Part shown: positions 48,564-59,170 of the stretch, piece after piece
Position numbering within the stretch: the stretch's first letter is position 1
How the letters are laid out: each line of letters opens with the position of its first letter
Assembly (NCBI GenBank): GCA_023634235.1
Contig: JAMKCF010000003.1
Location: forward strand, 25,883,299 to 25,947,298
Length of the DNA: 64,000 nucleotides
Source: Pisaster brevispinus
Taxonomy: Eukaryota > Echinodermata > Asteroidea > Forcipulatida > Asteriidae
Direction: 5' to 3'
Notes under the pieces: model-generated
Told to the model about the DNA's origin: nothing
The model's database searches: none
What the model saw: only the letters and a program-made list of their open reading frames with translations
Program-made: the position numbers and the translations under genes

Positions 48564-50479
48564 ATGGACCCAGCATGGATGAAAATGACCCTGTTGGTCT
48601 TCATAGCCGTGTTTGCTATGAGAGCAAGATCCCAAACTGAGCATAGCATTGGCTCATATGCAACAAGCGAGACTGAACGATGTGTGTGCCAGCCACACGT
48701 CACCATCAACCCGCCCGTTTGCGGACGCTCCGTTCCCGTGAACTCCGGTACTGGCTGCAACTGTACGACCGTCCAGGTTTCCACCGAGCTAGAAGACACA
48801 AGACGTCAGATGAATGAGTTGCAGGTTGCAGTATCGTCCAAACTAGAACTTGTTACCTCTGATCTGGGAGTCATGGGGGGTCAGGTGGGAGAGCTGCAGG
48901 AGTCAGTATCAGCGTTAATGAAGCTCCTTAATGGTAGGTTTTCTTTATTTGCAATCGTGGTCAGACTTGCAATACGAGCATACGATAAAGTACCGTTGCA
49001 TTTTAAAACGATTAATGCTTAACTTTCATAGGAATACATTAAAAACATCCGAGGAAGATAAATGTATTACTGTATAATCTCTTTCAAAAGTTGCGCTACA
49101 ATCATTAATATAGCATGTTAATTTATACAATGTTTGTTGCCATTTGAAGTCATGAAAACATTTTTTTTGTTTTACTTTTTTAAAGAGAGCTTTTGAAGTA
49201 TCTCAATATCGTCCACGTGTCTTTGTGACCTATAATGAGGTCATGCTCTCTATTACATACAAAGGAGGTTTACTGATCCAGTGCCAACCTAAAGATTGTT
49301 CCGACATTCACGCAAGGGGTGTGACACACAGTGGTGCCTATGAGATCGAACCGCTGTATTCCGGTCAGCCGTTCTTGGTGTACTGTGACATGGAGACAGA
49401 CGGCGGAGGCTGGACAGTAAGATAAACAATTATTTGAACAAAGGAAAGGTGAAAGGAATGCTCACTATTTGATGGTATAAAGTATTATGTGAAGACAAAG
49501 CCATTCAAGTGTACGTGTTCTTTGATAGGTTTTCCAGCGGCGCCTGGACGGCAGTGTGGATTTCTACTTGGACTTTGCCAACTACAGCCGGGGCTTTGGG
49601 AATCAGGGAGAGTTTTGGCTCGGAAATGACAACTTGCACCGTCTGACCGCTCAGGGCGAGTACGAACTCCGCATAGATATATTGGACTTTGAAAACGAGT
49701 CCAGGTATGCCGTCTATGACTCGTTCAGCATCGCCGATGAGAGTGACAACTACAGGCTGAGGGTGGGAAATTACTCAGGAACCGCAGGTAATAAATCAGT
49801 ATTAATCCCGAAAATGAAAATTGAGACAAGGAACTTGTGTTGCCTTTCTGATTGGTCTTTCTTTAAAAAAAAATTTCCACGGAGTTCCACAGAGAAAATG
49901 AATTCAAAGCGGTGACGATGGTTCTGATTTCCTCAATGGGACACATTGTGATTAAATTCACAGTTTTCGAGAAAAGTACATGTTGATTTAAAGGGCGTAA
50001 AACATACACAAGTTTCTTTTCTCATATAAGTTATAAGTAATTGTGAAGACAATGTATTAAAGCTTTAATTGTTTTGTAGGTTAAGTTTAAATTAGACGAA
50101 ACATAGTACTCCAAAAGTAGAATAAGCGTCTTAAAAAAAAAAAAAAAAAAAAAAATTAATACAATTAAATATAAACAATTGTTTTTATCGCGCGTCCTGT
50201 ATAAAAGCATCTTTCTTTGTTTTAGGCGATTCGCTGAGCTACAGCAATAACCGTCAGTTCTCTACTAAAGACCGAGACAACGATGCATCAGGCGGGAACT
50301 GTGCCCAGTCACGCCACGGTGCCTGGTGGTTCGGAGCCTGCCTCAATTCTAATCTTAACGGGCCGTATCTCAATGGGACCACGACTGAATTTGCTCGGGG
50401 AGTCGTTTGGTATCACTGGAAGGGGTATGATTACTCACTCAAAACCTCAGAGATGAAAATACGACCCACTCCACAATAA
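48564..50479 (+). CDS. FReD gene E: secreted fibrinogen-related protein
   Basis: Exons are 48564-48933, 49265-49416 (or acceptor 49268), 49529-49787 and 50226-50479, about 344 aa. Exon 1 gives a signal peptide, the five-Cys NCT segment shared with C and D, and a shorter coiled coil with one [18 protein letters not shown] unit. The FReD holds both Cys pairs, GGGWT, DRDND and GAWWF. Exon 3 is 3 nt shorter than in paralogues (NQGEF instead of NLEGEF) and Val is replaced by Glu in the ADxSDNY segment; neither breaks the frame. An LTR retrotransposon begins 31 bp after the stop and displaces the usual ATTAAA to 56243, so the transcript may end at the LTR AATAAA (50600-50605). It is likely functional; the lectin role is inferred from the family. 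Confidence 0.88.
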
Positions 50480-50510
50480 TAACACCATACAACTCACTGT
50501 GTTGTTGCTC

Positions 50511-50682
50511 CGCCAGTAGTTGTTATAGCGCCCTCTTGTGTTGCCTTTACCTTTTGTTTACATCGCCATTTTCCTGTAGTCGCGATTATCCCTTTTGTCA
50601 ATAAAAGTACCTTTTGAGTAATCTATATAGTATTCTGCTGTGAGCTATCTTGTGTTGTTGCATCCTTCATCACTAACTGGCG
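50511..50682 (+). repeat. 5' LTR (172 bp)
   Basis: It starts CGCCAGTAGTTGTTATAG and ends CTAACTGGCG, so the LTR has CGCCAGT/ACTGGCG inverted ends rather than simple TG/CA. It contains AATAAA at 50600-50605. It aligns over its full length with 56064-56235, with about 11 differences counted by eye. Confidence 0.88.
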
Positions 50683-50700
50683 TGGTGGCAGCGTTCTGAA
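50683..50700 (+). promoter_or_regulatory. Primer-binding site
   Basis: TGGTGGCAGCG directly follows the 5' LTR. The TGG start is complementary to a tRNA CCA end. I cannot identify the primer tRNA from memory. Confidence 0.65.
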
Positions 50701-50877
50701 ACGTCCCTCGCTTCCGTAAAGGTGAAAGAAAGTGCAATTTCCGTCTCCGGTCCATCGGACATTTCTGCTTCAGCACAACATGGTCTTTCCCGTTACAGGT
50801 GAGCAGCCGTGCAGTCAGCGTACATTTGACTGATCGTACCTTATTGTTTGCGTTCTTTCAAGGTATTTCGCTGTAAC

Positions 50878-51804
50878 ATGGCGACCACACACCGCGCACC
50901 GAAACAGTGGTGCTTGAGTAAAATTGAAACTCTGAACTCATTCGAAAATTGGCGTCAGAATTTGCACTACACCCTCGACCAGAATTTTGCTCCATTTCTG
51001 CTCGATGGCTCTCAGTGGGAGAAAGAGGCTAAAACCTCCCCACTCCGTGGATTCACTGATGATGCTAATTATATCCTTCTGCCCCAACGCAAAACAGCAC
51101 AACAGAAAGTCAACATGCTTGAGCTCATGCTGGGACAGATTGCCAATTATTGCGCTGTCATCTCACGAAACACCATCATCAAATCTTCTACATCAGTCTC
51201 GAACATTTGGCAAGTGATCCGCCTTCATTATGGCTTCCAGTCTACCGGTACACACTTACTTGACTTTGCTGAAATCCGCCTCGTACAGGATGAACGCGCA
51301 GATGACCTATATCAGCGCCTCATGGCATTTGTTGAGGACAACTTAATGCAGTGGAATGGTGGAATCTCCCACCATGGGGAAGAGTTCACTGAAGATGAGG
51401 AACTTTCACCTTCCCTTGAGAATTTTGTTGTCCTTACCTGGCTACGCCTGATACACACAAGTCTGCCAAATTTGTGAAACAGCGGTACGGTACTGAATTA
51501 CGTTCAAGCACTTTAGCCGCCATCAAACCAGAAATTTCCCAGGCCTTGGACTCACTGCTGGATAAGGTGCATAACAGTGACGACGCTAAGGCAATGCGAG
51601 CCTTCGCGACACGCCCACTTAACGCACCTCGTGCTGCTTCTTTACCCCCGCCCACAGCAGCCGGTTTTCCCCAACTCAAAGCCTCGCCCTACTCGTTTCC
51701 AAAAGACATGCCCCCTCTGCAAGCAAGTCGGCCGCAGTGACACCCGACACTTCCCCAGTGAATGTACATACTTACCAGAACATGACCGTATTAGTACATC
51801 GTGA
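50878..51804 (+). pseudogene. Gag-like region with zinc knuckle (frameshifted)
   Basis: The first ATG of the open frame is at 50878 ([15 protein letters not shown]). An alpha-helical Gag-like region of 199 codons ends at a TGA (51475-51477). The homologous continuation ([10 protein letters not shown]) is in another frame, so one base was gained or lost. A variant zinc knuckle [19 protein letters not shown] (C-x2-C-x9-H-x4-C) lies in a third frame near 51707-51763. Function would be virus-like particle assembly and RNA binding. Confidence 0.7.
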
Positions 51805-52204
51805 GAGCCCGACAAGTTGCTGACATATTCGATGACCAATCTACAGAAATTGAGTCGGATCACGAAGGGGATACATGCGCCTCCATCCCAACTCCCCATG
51901 TCGAGCCCCCTGCCGCATTCCGAGTTCAGATACGTCAATCTCCCTACATGGACATGTTTTCAGCCACCATACCACCATTGATAGCGGGGCCACCGGCAAT
52001 ATGATACGTGCATCCACAGTCAAGCGCCTCGGTGCTCACATTACCGAGAGCTCCCAATCTGCTCACCAGGCTGATGGATCTTCACCCCTCACCGTTGCTG
52101 GTGAGACACGACTCACACTCACTCGTGACAACCATACCTTCCTGTTCGAGGGCTTGGTTGTTGATAACCTTAATGTTGACATTCTCGGCGGCACCCCATT
52201 ATAG
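51805..52204 (+). pseudogene. Retroelement aspartic protease region
   Basis: The active-site motif DSGATGNMI lies near 51974-52000, followed by a typical retropepsin layout and ILGGTP near the end. A frameshift follows at the 3' end (about 52197), where the reading moves to the frame continuing as NDIAIRPAKRLISL. Confidence 0.75.
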
Positions 52205-53567
52205 CAAAAAATGACATTGCGATCCGCCCTGCCAAGCGCCTAATCTCCCTCAACGATGGATCCACCTTAACGTATGGCTCACCCACGGAGCCCTCGTCAT
52301 GCAACGCCATCCGACGTGCACATGTACTACGTGCGCCCTCTGCTTCTACAACGGTTGGGCCAGGATACTTCATTGAACTAACCTTACCCAGTGACATCTC
52401 TAATCCAGATGACACTTTTGCTCTTGAGCCCCGCACTGACACTGCCACTGCCAGACCCATCCAGTCATCGCAGCTTTGGCCTCCACCCGACATTGTTACT
52501 AGTGTGGTGGCAGGATCCGCATCCTCAATTCATCAACTGAGCCTCGTGTATTCAAGCGCAACGAACACTTCTGTCAGGTCTGCCCTGTCTTCACCCCTCC
52601 TCAGTCATCCGATGTGCCCACTCGTGTCACTCCGAAAACCCGCCCTAACACCACTCAACTTCAATCGCATTCCGTCAGCTTGGATCCCCAACACAATCTG
52701 CCCAAAGACACAAGAGCACTGTTCTCGTCTCTTATGGTCGAATTCGATGAAGTTTTTGATCCCGATTACAAAGGGTACAATGGTGCCTCTGGCCCCTTCG
52801 AAGCTGTTCTCAACATGGGCCCTGTGCAACCTCCCCAGCGCAAAGGCCGTCTCCCCCAGTATGCCCGAAATAAATTGTTGGAACTACAACAGAAGTTCGA
52901 TGAACTTGAACAAACCGGTGTCTTCGCTCGCCCTGAGGGCATCGGCATCACCGTGGAAAACCTCAACCCTTCCTTTCTCGTCAAGAAGCCCAATGGCGGC
53001 TTCCGATTGGTCACCGCCTTTGCTGACGTTGGTCGCTATAGTAAACCACAGCCGTCACTTATGCCAGATGTCAATTCCACCTTACGCCTGATTGCTCAGT
53101 GGAAACATATCATTGCCACAGACCTCACCAATGCCTTCTATCAGATTGCCTTGTACACTGCCTCCATGAAATATTGCGGGGTTGCTACTCCCTTCCGCGG
53201 CATCCGCGTCTACACCAGATCGGCTATGGGCATGCCAGGCTCCGAGACCGCTCTTGAAGAACTCATGTGTCGCATACTCGGTGACCTCTTCAATAAGGGC
53301 GTCGTTGCAAAAATCTCCTCGCCAACTGGAGGCGTGTACTTCATGCCCTCTATACTAACGGCCTACGATTGTCAGCTAAAAAGACAGTGATCTGTCCAAA
53401 CACCACCACTATCCTAGGATGGATCTGGTCGTCTGGAACCCTTCATGCCAGCCCTCACCGTATTGCGACCCTGTCAACAGTGCAATCCCAGAGAGAGTAT
53501 CCTGACTGCGCTCCTTCATCGGCGCCTGCAAAGTACTTGCGCGGGTGCTCCCAAACTGTGCATCAGT
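52205..53567 (+). pseudogene. Reverse transcriptase region, catalytic box deleted
   Basis: 52614-53390 is open and contains RT segments: [16 protein letters not shown], then [10 protein letters not shown] with the first catalytic Asp, then [16 protein letters not shown]. Immediately after GVVAKI (about 53305) the reading jumps to sequence belonging further downstream (NWRRVLHAL in another frame). The segment that holds the YxDD motif is absent. The thumb/connection part continues as [20 protein letters not shown] from 53372. The 52205-52610 part is a frameshifted linker. Confidence 0.8.
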
Positions 53568-54143
53568 CCTTTCCCCGCTAGACACCATCGTAGCATGGCG
53601 CCAATCCACCGACGCTATTGTGTGGTCTGACGAATCCCGTTCTGCCTTCCAGAACGCACAGTCGGCTTTGTCGGTGACTCGCATGATTACACCCCCTCGC
53701 CCCACTGACCAATTGTGGATCGTTACCGACGGCGCCGTCAAGAACCATGGCATCGGCGCCACTCTGTACGTTGCCCGTACTTGTACTTGTACTTCAGCGC
53801 CAAGCTCCGAGACCGCCAACCCACATGGTTGCCCTGTGAAGTTGAGGCCCTTTCCATTCCTGCATCAACAAAGCACTTCAGCCCTTACCTCATCCAATCG
53901 ACCCGCAATGCATCCATCCTGAGAGACAGCAAACCTTGTGTACAGGCGTACGAAAACTTGTGCCGTGGCGAGTTTTCCTCGAGTCCCCGCGTCTCCACAT
54001 TCCTCTCCACTGTCAGCCGTTACCACGCAACCGTCCGTCACCTCGCTGGCTCCGCCAACATCCCGTCTGACTTCGCTAGCCGAAATGCCCCAGCCTGTCT
54101 GAACCCCCCTTGTCAGATTTGCTCATTCGTTCAGCGGACTTAG
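53568..54143 (+). pseudogene. RNase H region
   Basis: [19 protein letters not shown] gives the first catalytic Asp of RNase H. The homologous continuation ([20 protein letters not shown]) is in another frame, so a frameshift occurred near 53775-53790 in a GTACTTGT-type short repeat. [10 protein letters not shown] and ASRNAP mark later parts. An in-frame TAG at 54141-54143 separates it from integrase. Confidence 0.75.
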
Positions 54144-55719
54144 GATTCTGTTGTCCAGCGTGTATCAGCACAGGACATTCTCACAGGAAAAGTAAAATTA
54201 CCACTCACAAGCCGTGCCACTTGGTCCGCAATCCAGTCTGAGTGTCCAGATTTACGCCGCACTAGAGCACACCTCGTGCAAGGGACACGCCCCCCCCCAA
54301 GAAGGTCACTAATGCCAAAGATGTCAAGCGATATATTCAAGTTGCATCCCTGGCTAAGGATGGCCTGATTGTTGTCCGCCGTGATGTGCCACTCAACCCT
54401 GCTCGCGAGTGCATCGTCGTTCCCCGTCAGATTCTGGATGGCCTACTTACTGCACAGCACATCCAACTCGAGCACCCTTCAAGCCACCAGCTCAAGTCAA
54501 TCGTTCATCGCTACTTCTTTGCTCTCGACATGGACAAGTCTATTGACAAAATCACAGCCGGTTGCCAACAGTGCGCATCACTTCGCACTGTCCCATCCAC
54601 AATTCAACTCCAGTCCTCTTCCAACCCCCCAGATGCACTCGGGTTCTCCTTCGCTGCAGACGTAATTAAGTGTAATCGGCAGCTCTTTTTGGTACTGCGA
54701 GAAACCGCCACATCTTTCACTACGACTTGCCTCATCGAAGACGATCGCCGCAACACCCTACGGGACGCATTGATCTGCATCTGCATAGGCCTTAGGCCGC
54801 TGGATGGCCCCATGGCCGTTATTCGAACGGACCCGGCAACTGGCTTCAAATCGCTCGTTGATGACGAACTCCTTTGATGCTACAGGTTGTCCATAGAACT
54901 TGGGCGGGTGAAAAACCCCAACAAAAACAATGTAGCAGAAAAGGCCATCCGCGGACTTATCGATGAGTTACTCCTGTGACCCTTTCTGTTGCTTCCTCTT
55001 GCCTCAGCTCTCGCATTCGTTCCCGTGGACTCTCAGTCCGTGAAATGTGGTACCAACGTGACCAGTTCACTAACAACCAAATCCCCTTCACTGACCAACA
55101 CCTTGTTTTGGAGCAGCAGCGTCTACGCACGACCCATCACCCATATAGTGAACATGCCAAGGCCCCCGGAAAGACGACCCCTCTCGAGACCATCGTCGAG
55201 ATCAGCGACCTAGTGTACCTCCACGCTGACCGCAATAAGACTCGAAGCCGCGATCGCTATCTTGTCGTCTCCATTGAAGGCGTTTGGTGCAACGTCTGTA
55301 AGTTTGTGGGCAATCAACTCTGGAGTACGTCTTATCGCGTTAAACGCTCAGAGTGCTATAAGGTCCCCCCTTCGACCCACGTTGTTCCTCCCCCGTCCTG
55401 CAGCCCTACCACTGAGGATGACAGTGAGGACAATGACCCTGTTTTAGCGCCCACACCTCCTGATCCTCCGGATATACCAATCAAGCTCTCAACACCAGCA
55501 ACCTCCGCGCACCGGCGGCGCCCATGCCTGTTCCTAACTCATCTCTGCTTGGAACTACGTCTCAAGCTGCCAGTTTGGTACCTGATGCCCGATGCCCATC
55601 TTGCACCGCCCCCGGTTCTTCCACATGCTGTTTCACAGGACCTGATTTCCCTTGGACCTCGACGCACTTCACGCATGCGTCGACCTCCCAAGTACCTTGA
55701 CGATTGTATTACTGATTAA
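54144..55719 (+). pseudogene. Integrase region with GPY/F-like C-terminus
   Basis: The HHCC zinc finger is visible (AQHIQLEHPSSHQ ... GCQQC). Catalytic residues of the D,D-35-E type follow: Asp in FAADVIK, Asp in VIRTDPATGF and Glu in NNVAEKAIRG. A C-run at 54290-54298 carries a frameshift, a TGA at 54875-54877 interrupts the core, and another frameshift lies near 54970. The C-terminal part from about 54976 (DLVYLHADRNKTRSRDRYLV ... RVKRSECYKV) resembles the GPY/F module and ends RRPPKYLDDCITD. Confidence 0.8.
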
Positions 55720-55761
55720 GTACTACGTTTTCCAGTTGTTTGATTTCTTGTTGGCATCCTA

Positions 55762-55905
55762 GTGGGGCAGAATAATCCCCGGGGCCAGAAGGCAGGCTAC
55801 CCCTATGACGGCCTTACATGTTTGTTTAATGCTCTTCATCGTGTGCGTGTACATGGGGCAGAATAATCCCCAGGGCCGGAGGGCAGTCTACCCCTATGAA
55901 GGCTC
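55762..55905 (+). repeat. Direct repeat in the retrotransposon 3' untranslated region
   Basis: A ~50-nt motif starting TGGGGCAGAATAATCCCC occurs at 55762 and 55854. It lies between the integrase stop and the polypurine tract. Confidence 0.75.
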
Positions 55906-56038
55906 TATGTTGATCATTTTCTGTTGTAGCTAGCCTAGTGTTTTACTGTATGTATATGAACAGCCGTTGTTTGCTTCCATTGACTTTGGACACTATACGA
56001 CTTTCGCATTTGTTCACTTTTACGTTCACCACATGACA

Positions 56039-56060
56039 CTAAAGAAAAAGAAAAAAGAAG
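56039..56060 (+). promoter_or_regulatory. Polypurine tract
   Basis: A run of A and G (AAAGAAAAAGAAAAAAGAAG) ends three bases before the 3' LTR, as expected for plus-strand priming. Confidence 0.75.
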
Positions 56061-56063
56061 TCA

Positions 56064-56235
56064 CACCAGTACTTGTTATAGCGCCCTCTTGTGTTGCCTT
56101 TACCTTTTGTTTACGTCGCCATTTTCCTGTAGTCGCGTTTATCCCTTTGGTCAATAAAAGTACCTTTTGAGTAATCTATATAGTATTCTGCTATGAACTA
56201 CCTTGTGTTGTTGCATCCTGCATCAGTTACTGGCG
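56064..56235 (+). repeat. 3' LTR (172 bp)
   Basis: It has the same length as the 5' LTR, starting CACCAGTACTTGTTATAG and ending GTTACTGGCG. About 11 of 172 positions differ from the 5' LTR. Confidence 0.88.
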
Positions 56236-59170
56236 CTCATTCATTAAACTCTAACCAGTACCAATCCTCGAGATGAATAGTTTCCCTTTGAAATTATTTT
56301 AAAGTCGGGAAATAAGCCTTTAACCCAACATGAATTATTGTGATCGCCGTTACGTGATAAAGTGTAAATACAACCCTCGACAACTGCAGCCGTTTTTCTG
56401 CACTTAAAAAAAAGAAGCTTTTCTGAACTGTTACCAAAAGAGAGGACAACGAAACAAAAATAATATATTAGCGGTAAAAACTAGACCTAGGCCTGACCTT
56501 TCAAAAATGTAAGTAAACTTTTAATTTTAGCGCCAAATCAAACCCTATTAAAATATTAAACAATCATTTTGATATAAAGCAATTGATTCTAACAACAAAC
56601 TCTTCGTATCAAAATAAATTGTTTAGTTTTATTAATGTGTTTATTTATTTATTAACTATATTATAATTTTTATTTATTTATTTATTTGTTTATGGGGGGG
56701 GGGTTTAGATTATGTATCCTGTTAAAGTTCATGCGTGGCCTGATCTCTAACTATACACACTGACAAGGTTCCAGCAAGGATGAAATGAAAGGGTGGGGCG
56801 CCCTCTTTGTGAGACCAATCTTGCAAGCCAGATGTGGTAAGCTTCCGGGCCTCATGAAAATATGAGGCTGTAGATTCTCTTAGGAGCCATGTGAGGTCAT
56901 TATACCTACTTTTAAACTTCCATGTTCATTGCGATCTGATTGAATAGTCAACACAGTACAGTATGCACTGCAAAACCATCGCTAGAAAAAAAAAAGCATT
57001 GTAAAAGGTTTAGTTTTTTATTTTTAAAATATTATTTTCAATCCCCCCCCCCCGTAATGTTCATACGTGCCTGACACTAAAATAATAGGCAAACGTCCTT
57101 ATGCCAACGTGAGTATTAAAATGGTAAACTTATTGGAATAATACTTTGGGTGGGTCATGCAAATGATAGATTAGCGTAATTGCAACCTGGAGGTTATTTG
57201 CTTCAACTTTTTAGACTAGATAAATTTGGGCTTTAAAGTTAATTTGGTCCTATTTGCTCTGTGAAGTGGAGAAGTGCTTCATAAAAACTGGCAGCGAGTC
57301 GTTTTGAGAAAAAGAAAAAAAAAACATAAACAATACCTTTAAAAAACGGGGTTGTTGTAATTTTCTAGAGTATTTTGTAAAAAATCCCAAATGGCTGATC
57401 TGCCAAAAATTGAAAGAAAATTAAAATTTTAGTAATATGCTTAATTAATTTTCAAGAGGCTAAGAGACTTAAGTATTTCTTGAGTTATTTTGAAGCATTA
57501 GCATTCGTTACTACCTTGGAAGTTTACTTAGTGTGGGGCGTCTACACGACCCTAATGGATGCCCCACACTAAATAGGACAAAAATCTTGCGCCAAACTGA
57601 CTATCATAATGGCCCTCAAAATCTCTATTGAATTACGTTTTTTGGGGTTATGCAATTAATAGATTGTGTAAATATAACAGTTAATCACAACCTATGGTAG
57701 TGAGGGTTTATTCGGCTGCAAAGACATTGCTCGGTGGTTCATGTAACAATCCCATGACTATGTTTTATTTTAATATTACACAGCCCGCATTCCCTCCTTC
57801 ATGTTTTCTTAGGCACTTATCTATTTCTAAGTACTATAGGTCGTGCATCATGTTTTTGAAAGATGGGAGTGACATCCACGCTAACAGTCTCATGCGGCTT
57901 TCTCCGGTTGTTTTTTCCAAATTATTTTGTCGAACTTATGGTGTATTTAATTTTCCTTTTGGTTATTGAATTAATGGCCCAAACAAATAGTGACGTTAAG
58001 AGTCAACCCCGTGTTCCAAATTATGTAGGTTTTTAAGTAAACCGCGGTGTGCCGGCAAGATATTGACGAAATGATGGAAGACGAAATACAAACAATAAAA
58101 TAGTATACACGATGATTACTATTATTGGGTAGTAGTGATGGTCGTTGTCGTTGTTTAATTAACACTCATCAGATTTTTTGACTAACCTTATCTTTAGTCA
58201 TTTGAACTATTCCTGTAACCCCTATAACACGCCTAAAACTGTATGCCTAACTTAAATAATGTTGTTATTTATCATATATAATATAAATTATACATGGTCT
58301 ACGTTCACACAGTTACATTCTCCCACCAATAAGGGTGATGTTCTGGAGTGTATTTTATTTTGTACAGTGATAATATTCAAGTAAGTAAGAAGTGTATTTA
58401 TTATAAGCATTGGTAGTAAGCAGTGTGCCAATTACATTTGTTGTCTACTATACAACGATGGCAATTTTTCTTTCACTTGCTAATTTCAGGAGTAAGTAGG
58501 TCGCGCTAATTTGTTGGAGTAGACAAACCTTCTGTAATTCATAGTTGCTTGAGTTATTAGATAAAACTAACATAAAAAGACGCTGTTCGACCAGCAGCCA
58601 TACTTAACATTTTGTGCTGCTGTTTTAAAAATGTTCATCGCTTGTCATCCTTGTCTGTTTCCCCTCCACGCCGTTTTTACAACATATTGTGGTTTCCTGT
58701 TTGCTGTAGTCTCCAGGTTGGTGTTTTTGGGGAAAACCCTTCGCAACAGTTACCATTTCTCTCTACCGCCTACCAGAACTAAACGTTTTTATAACAGCCC
58801 CATCCCATTTTTTACTAGAATTTTAAACAAATGATCCGGTGCTTTGGTTCTGGTAGTTAATGTTTTTATTGCCTTTGCTTCAAATTGTTTGTTTTGCTTT
58901 GTATAATAGTTATATTTTTTATTAATAATTATAATGTGATTTAAAACGATTGATGTTTTTCTATTTACTACTTTTTGTACCTTTTAAATAATTGTGTAAG
59001 AACGCATCCAATTTGGGCTGCGGGATACGATTTGTGTTTATTTGGAATAAAATATCAAATATAGAAATATAAATACTTTGGACAATGAAGTGTTTCTATA
59101 AGGTCAAACTAAGTATATAGGTGGAAGATTGTTAAAATCTTATGCTTATATTTGGTCGAGTTCATGTGTA
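56236..59170 (+). repeat. Segmental duplication block R2, copy 3 (downstream of gene E)
   Basis: It resumes the FReD 3' flank interrupted by the retrotransposon, with ATTAAA at 56243-56248, then aligns with 16240-18650 and 39640-42260. It includes a TTTA microsatellite (56640-56695) and a C run near 57045. The alignment to the other blocks ends near 59170. No host gene is supported; the open frame at 57694-57969 is broken in the other two copies. Confidence 0.8.
58631..58834 (+). pseudogene. Possible LINE C-terminal remnant (copy in E block)
   Basis: It ends LPPTRTKRFYNSPIPFFTRI-, resembling the C-terminus of LINE reverse transcriptase proteins. It is homologous to 41767-41965. No RT motifs are nearby. 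Confidence 0.32.

Larger units (their letters stand above)
50511..56235 (+). mobile_element. Decayed Ty3-type LTR retrotransposon, 5.7 kb
   Basis: Two 172-bp LTRs, a primer-binding site, a gag-like region, protease, reverse transcriptase, RNase H, integrase with GPY/F-like C-terminus and a polypurine tract occur in that order. RT-RH before integrase and the integrase end place it with Ty3/Gypsy-like elements. The insertion split the FReD 3' flank: GTTGTTGCTC precedes it and GCTCATTCATTAAAC follows, giving a GCTC target duplication (the G may belong to the LTR end). Several frameshifts, in-frame stops and a deletion in RT show this copy is inactive. Confidence 0.9.

Noticed and set aside
50878..55719. 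Active retrotransposon or host-domesticated Gag/Pol
   Set aside because: There are several frameshifts, in-frame stops and loss of the RT catalytic segment.
57694..57969. 91-codon frame in the E block
   Set aside because: The aligned sequences in the B and D blocks are frameshifted, so coding is not conserved.
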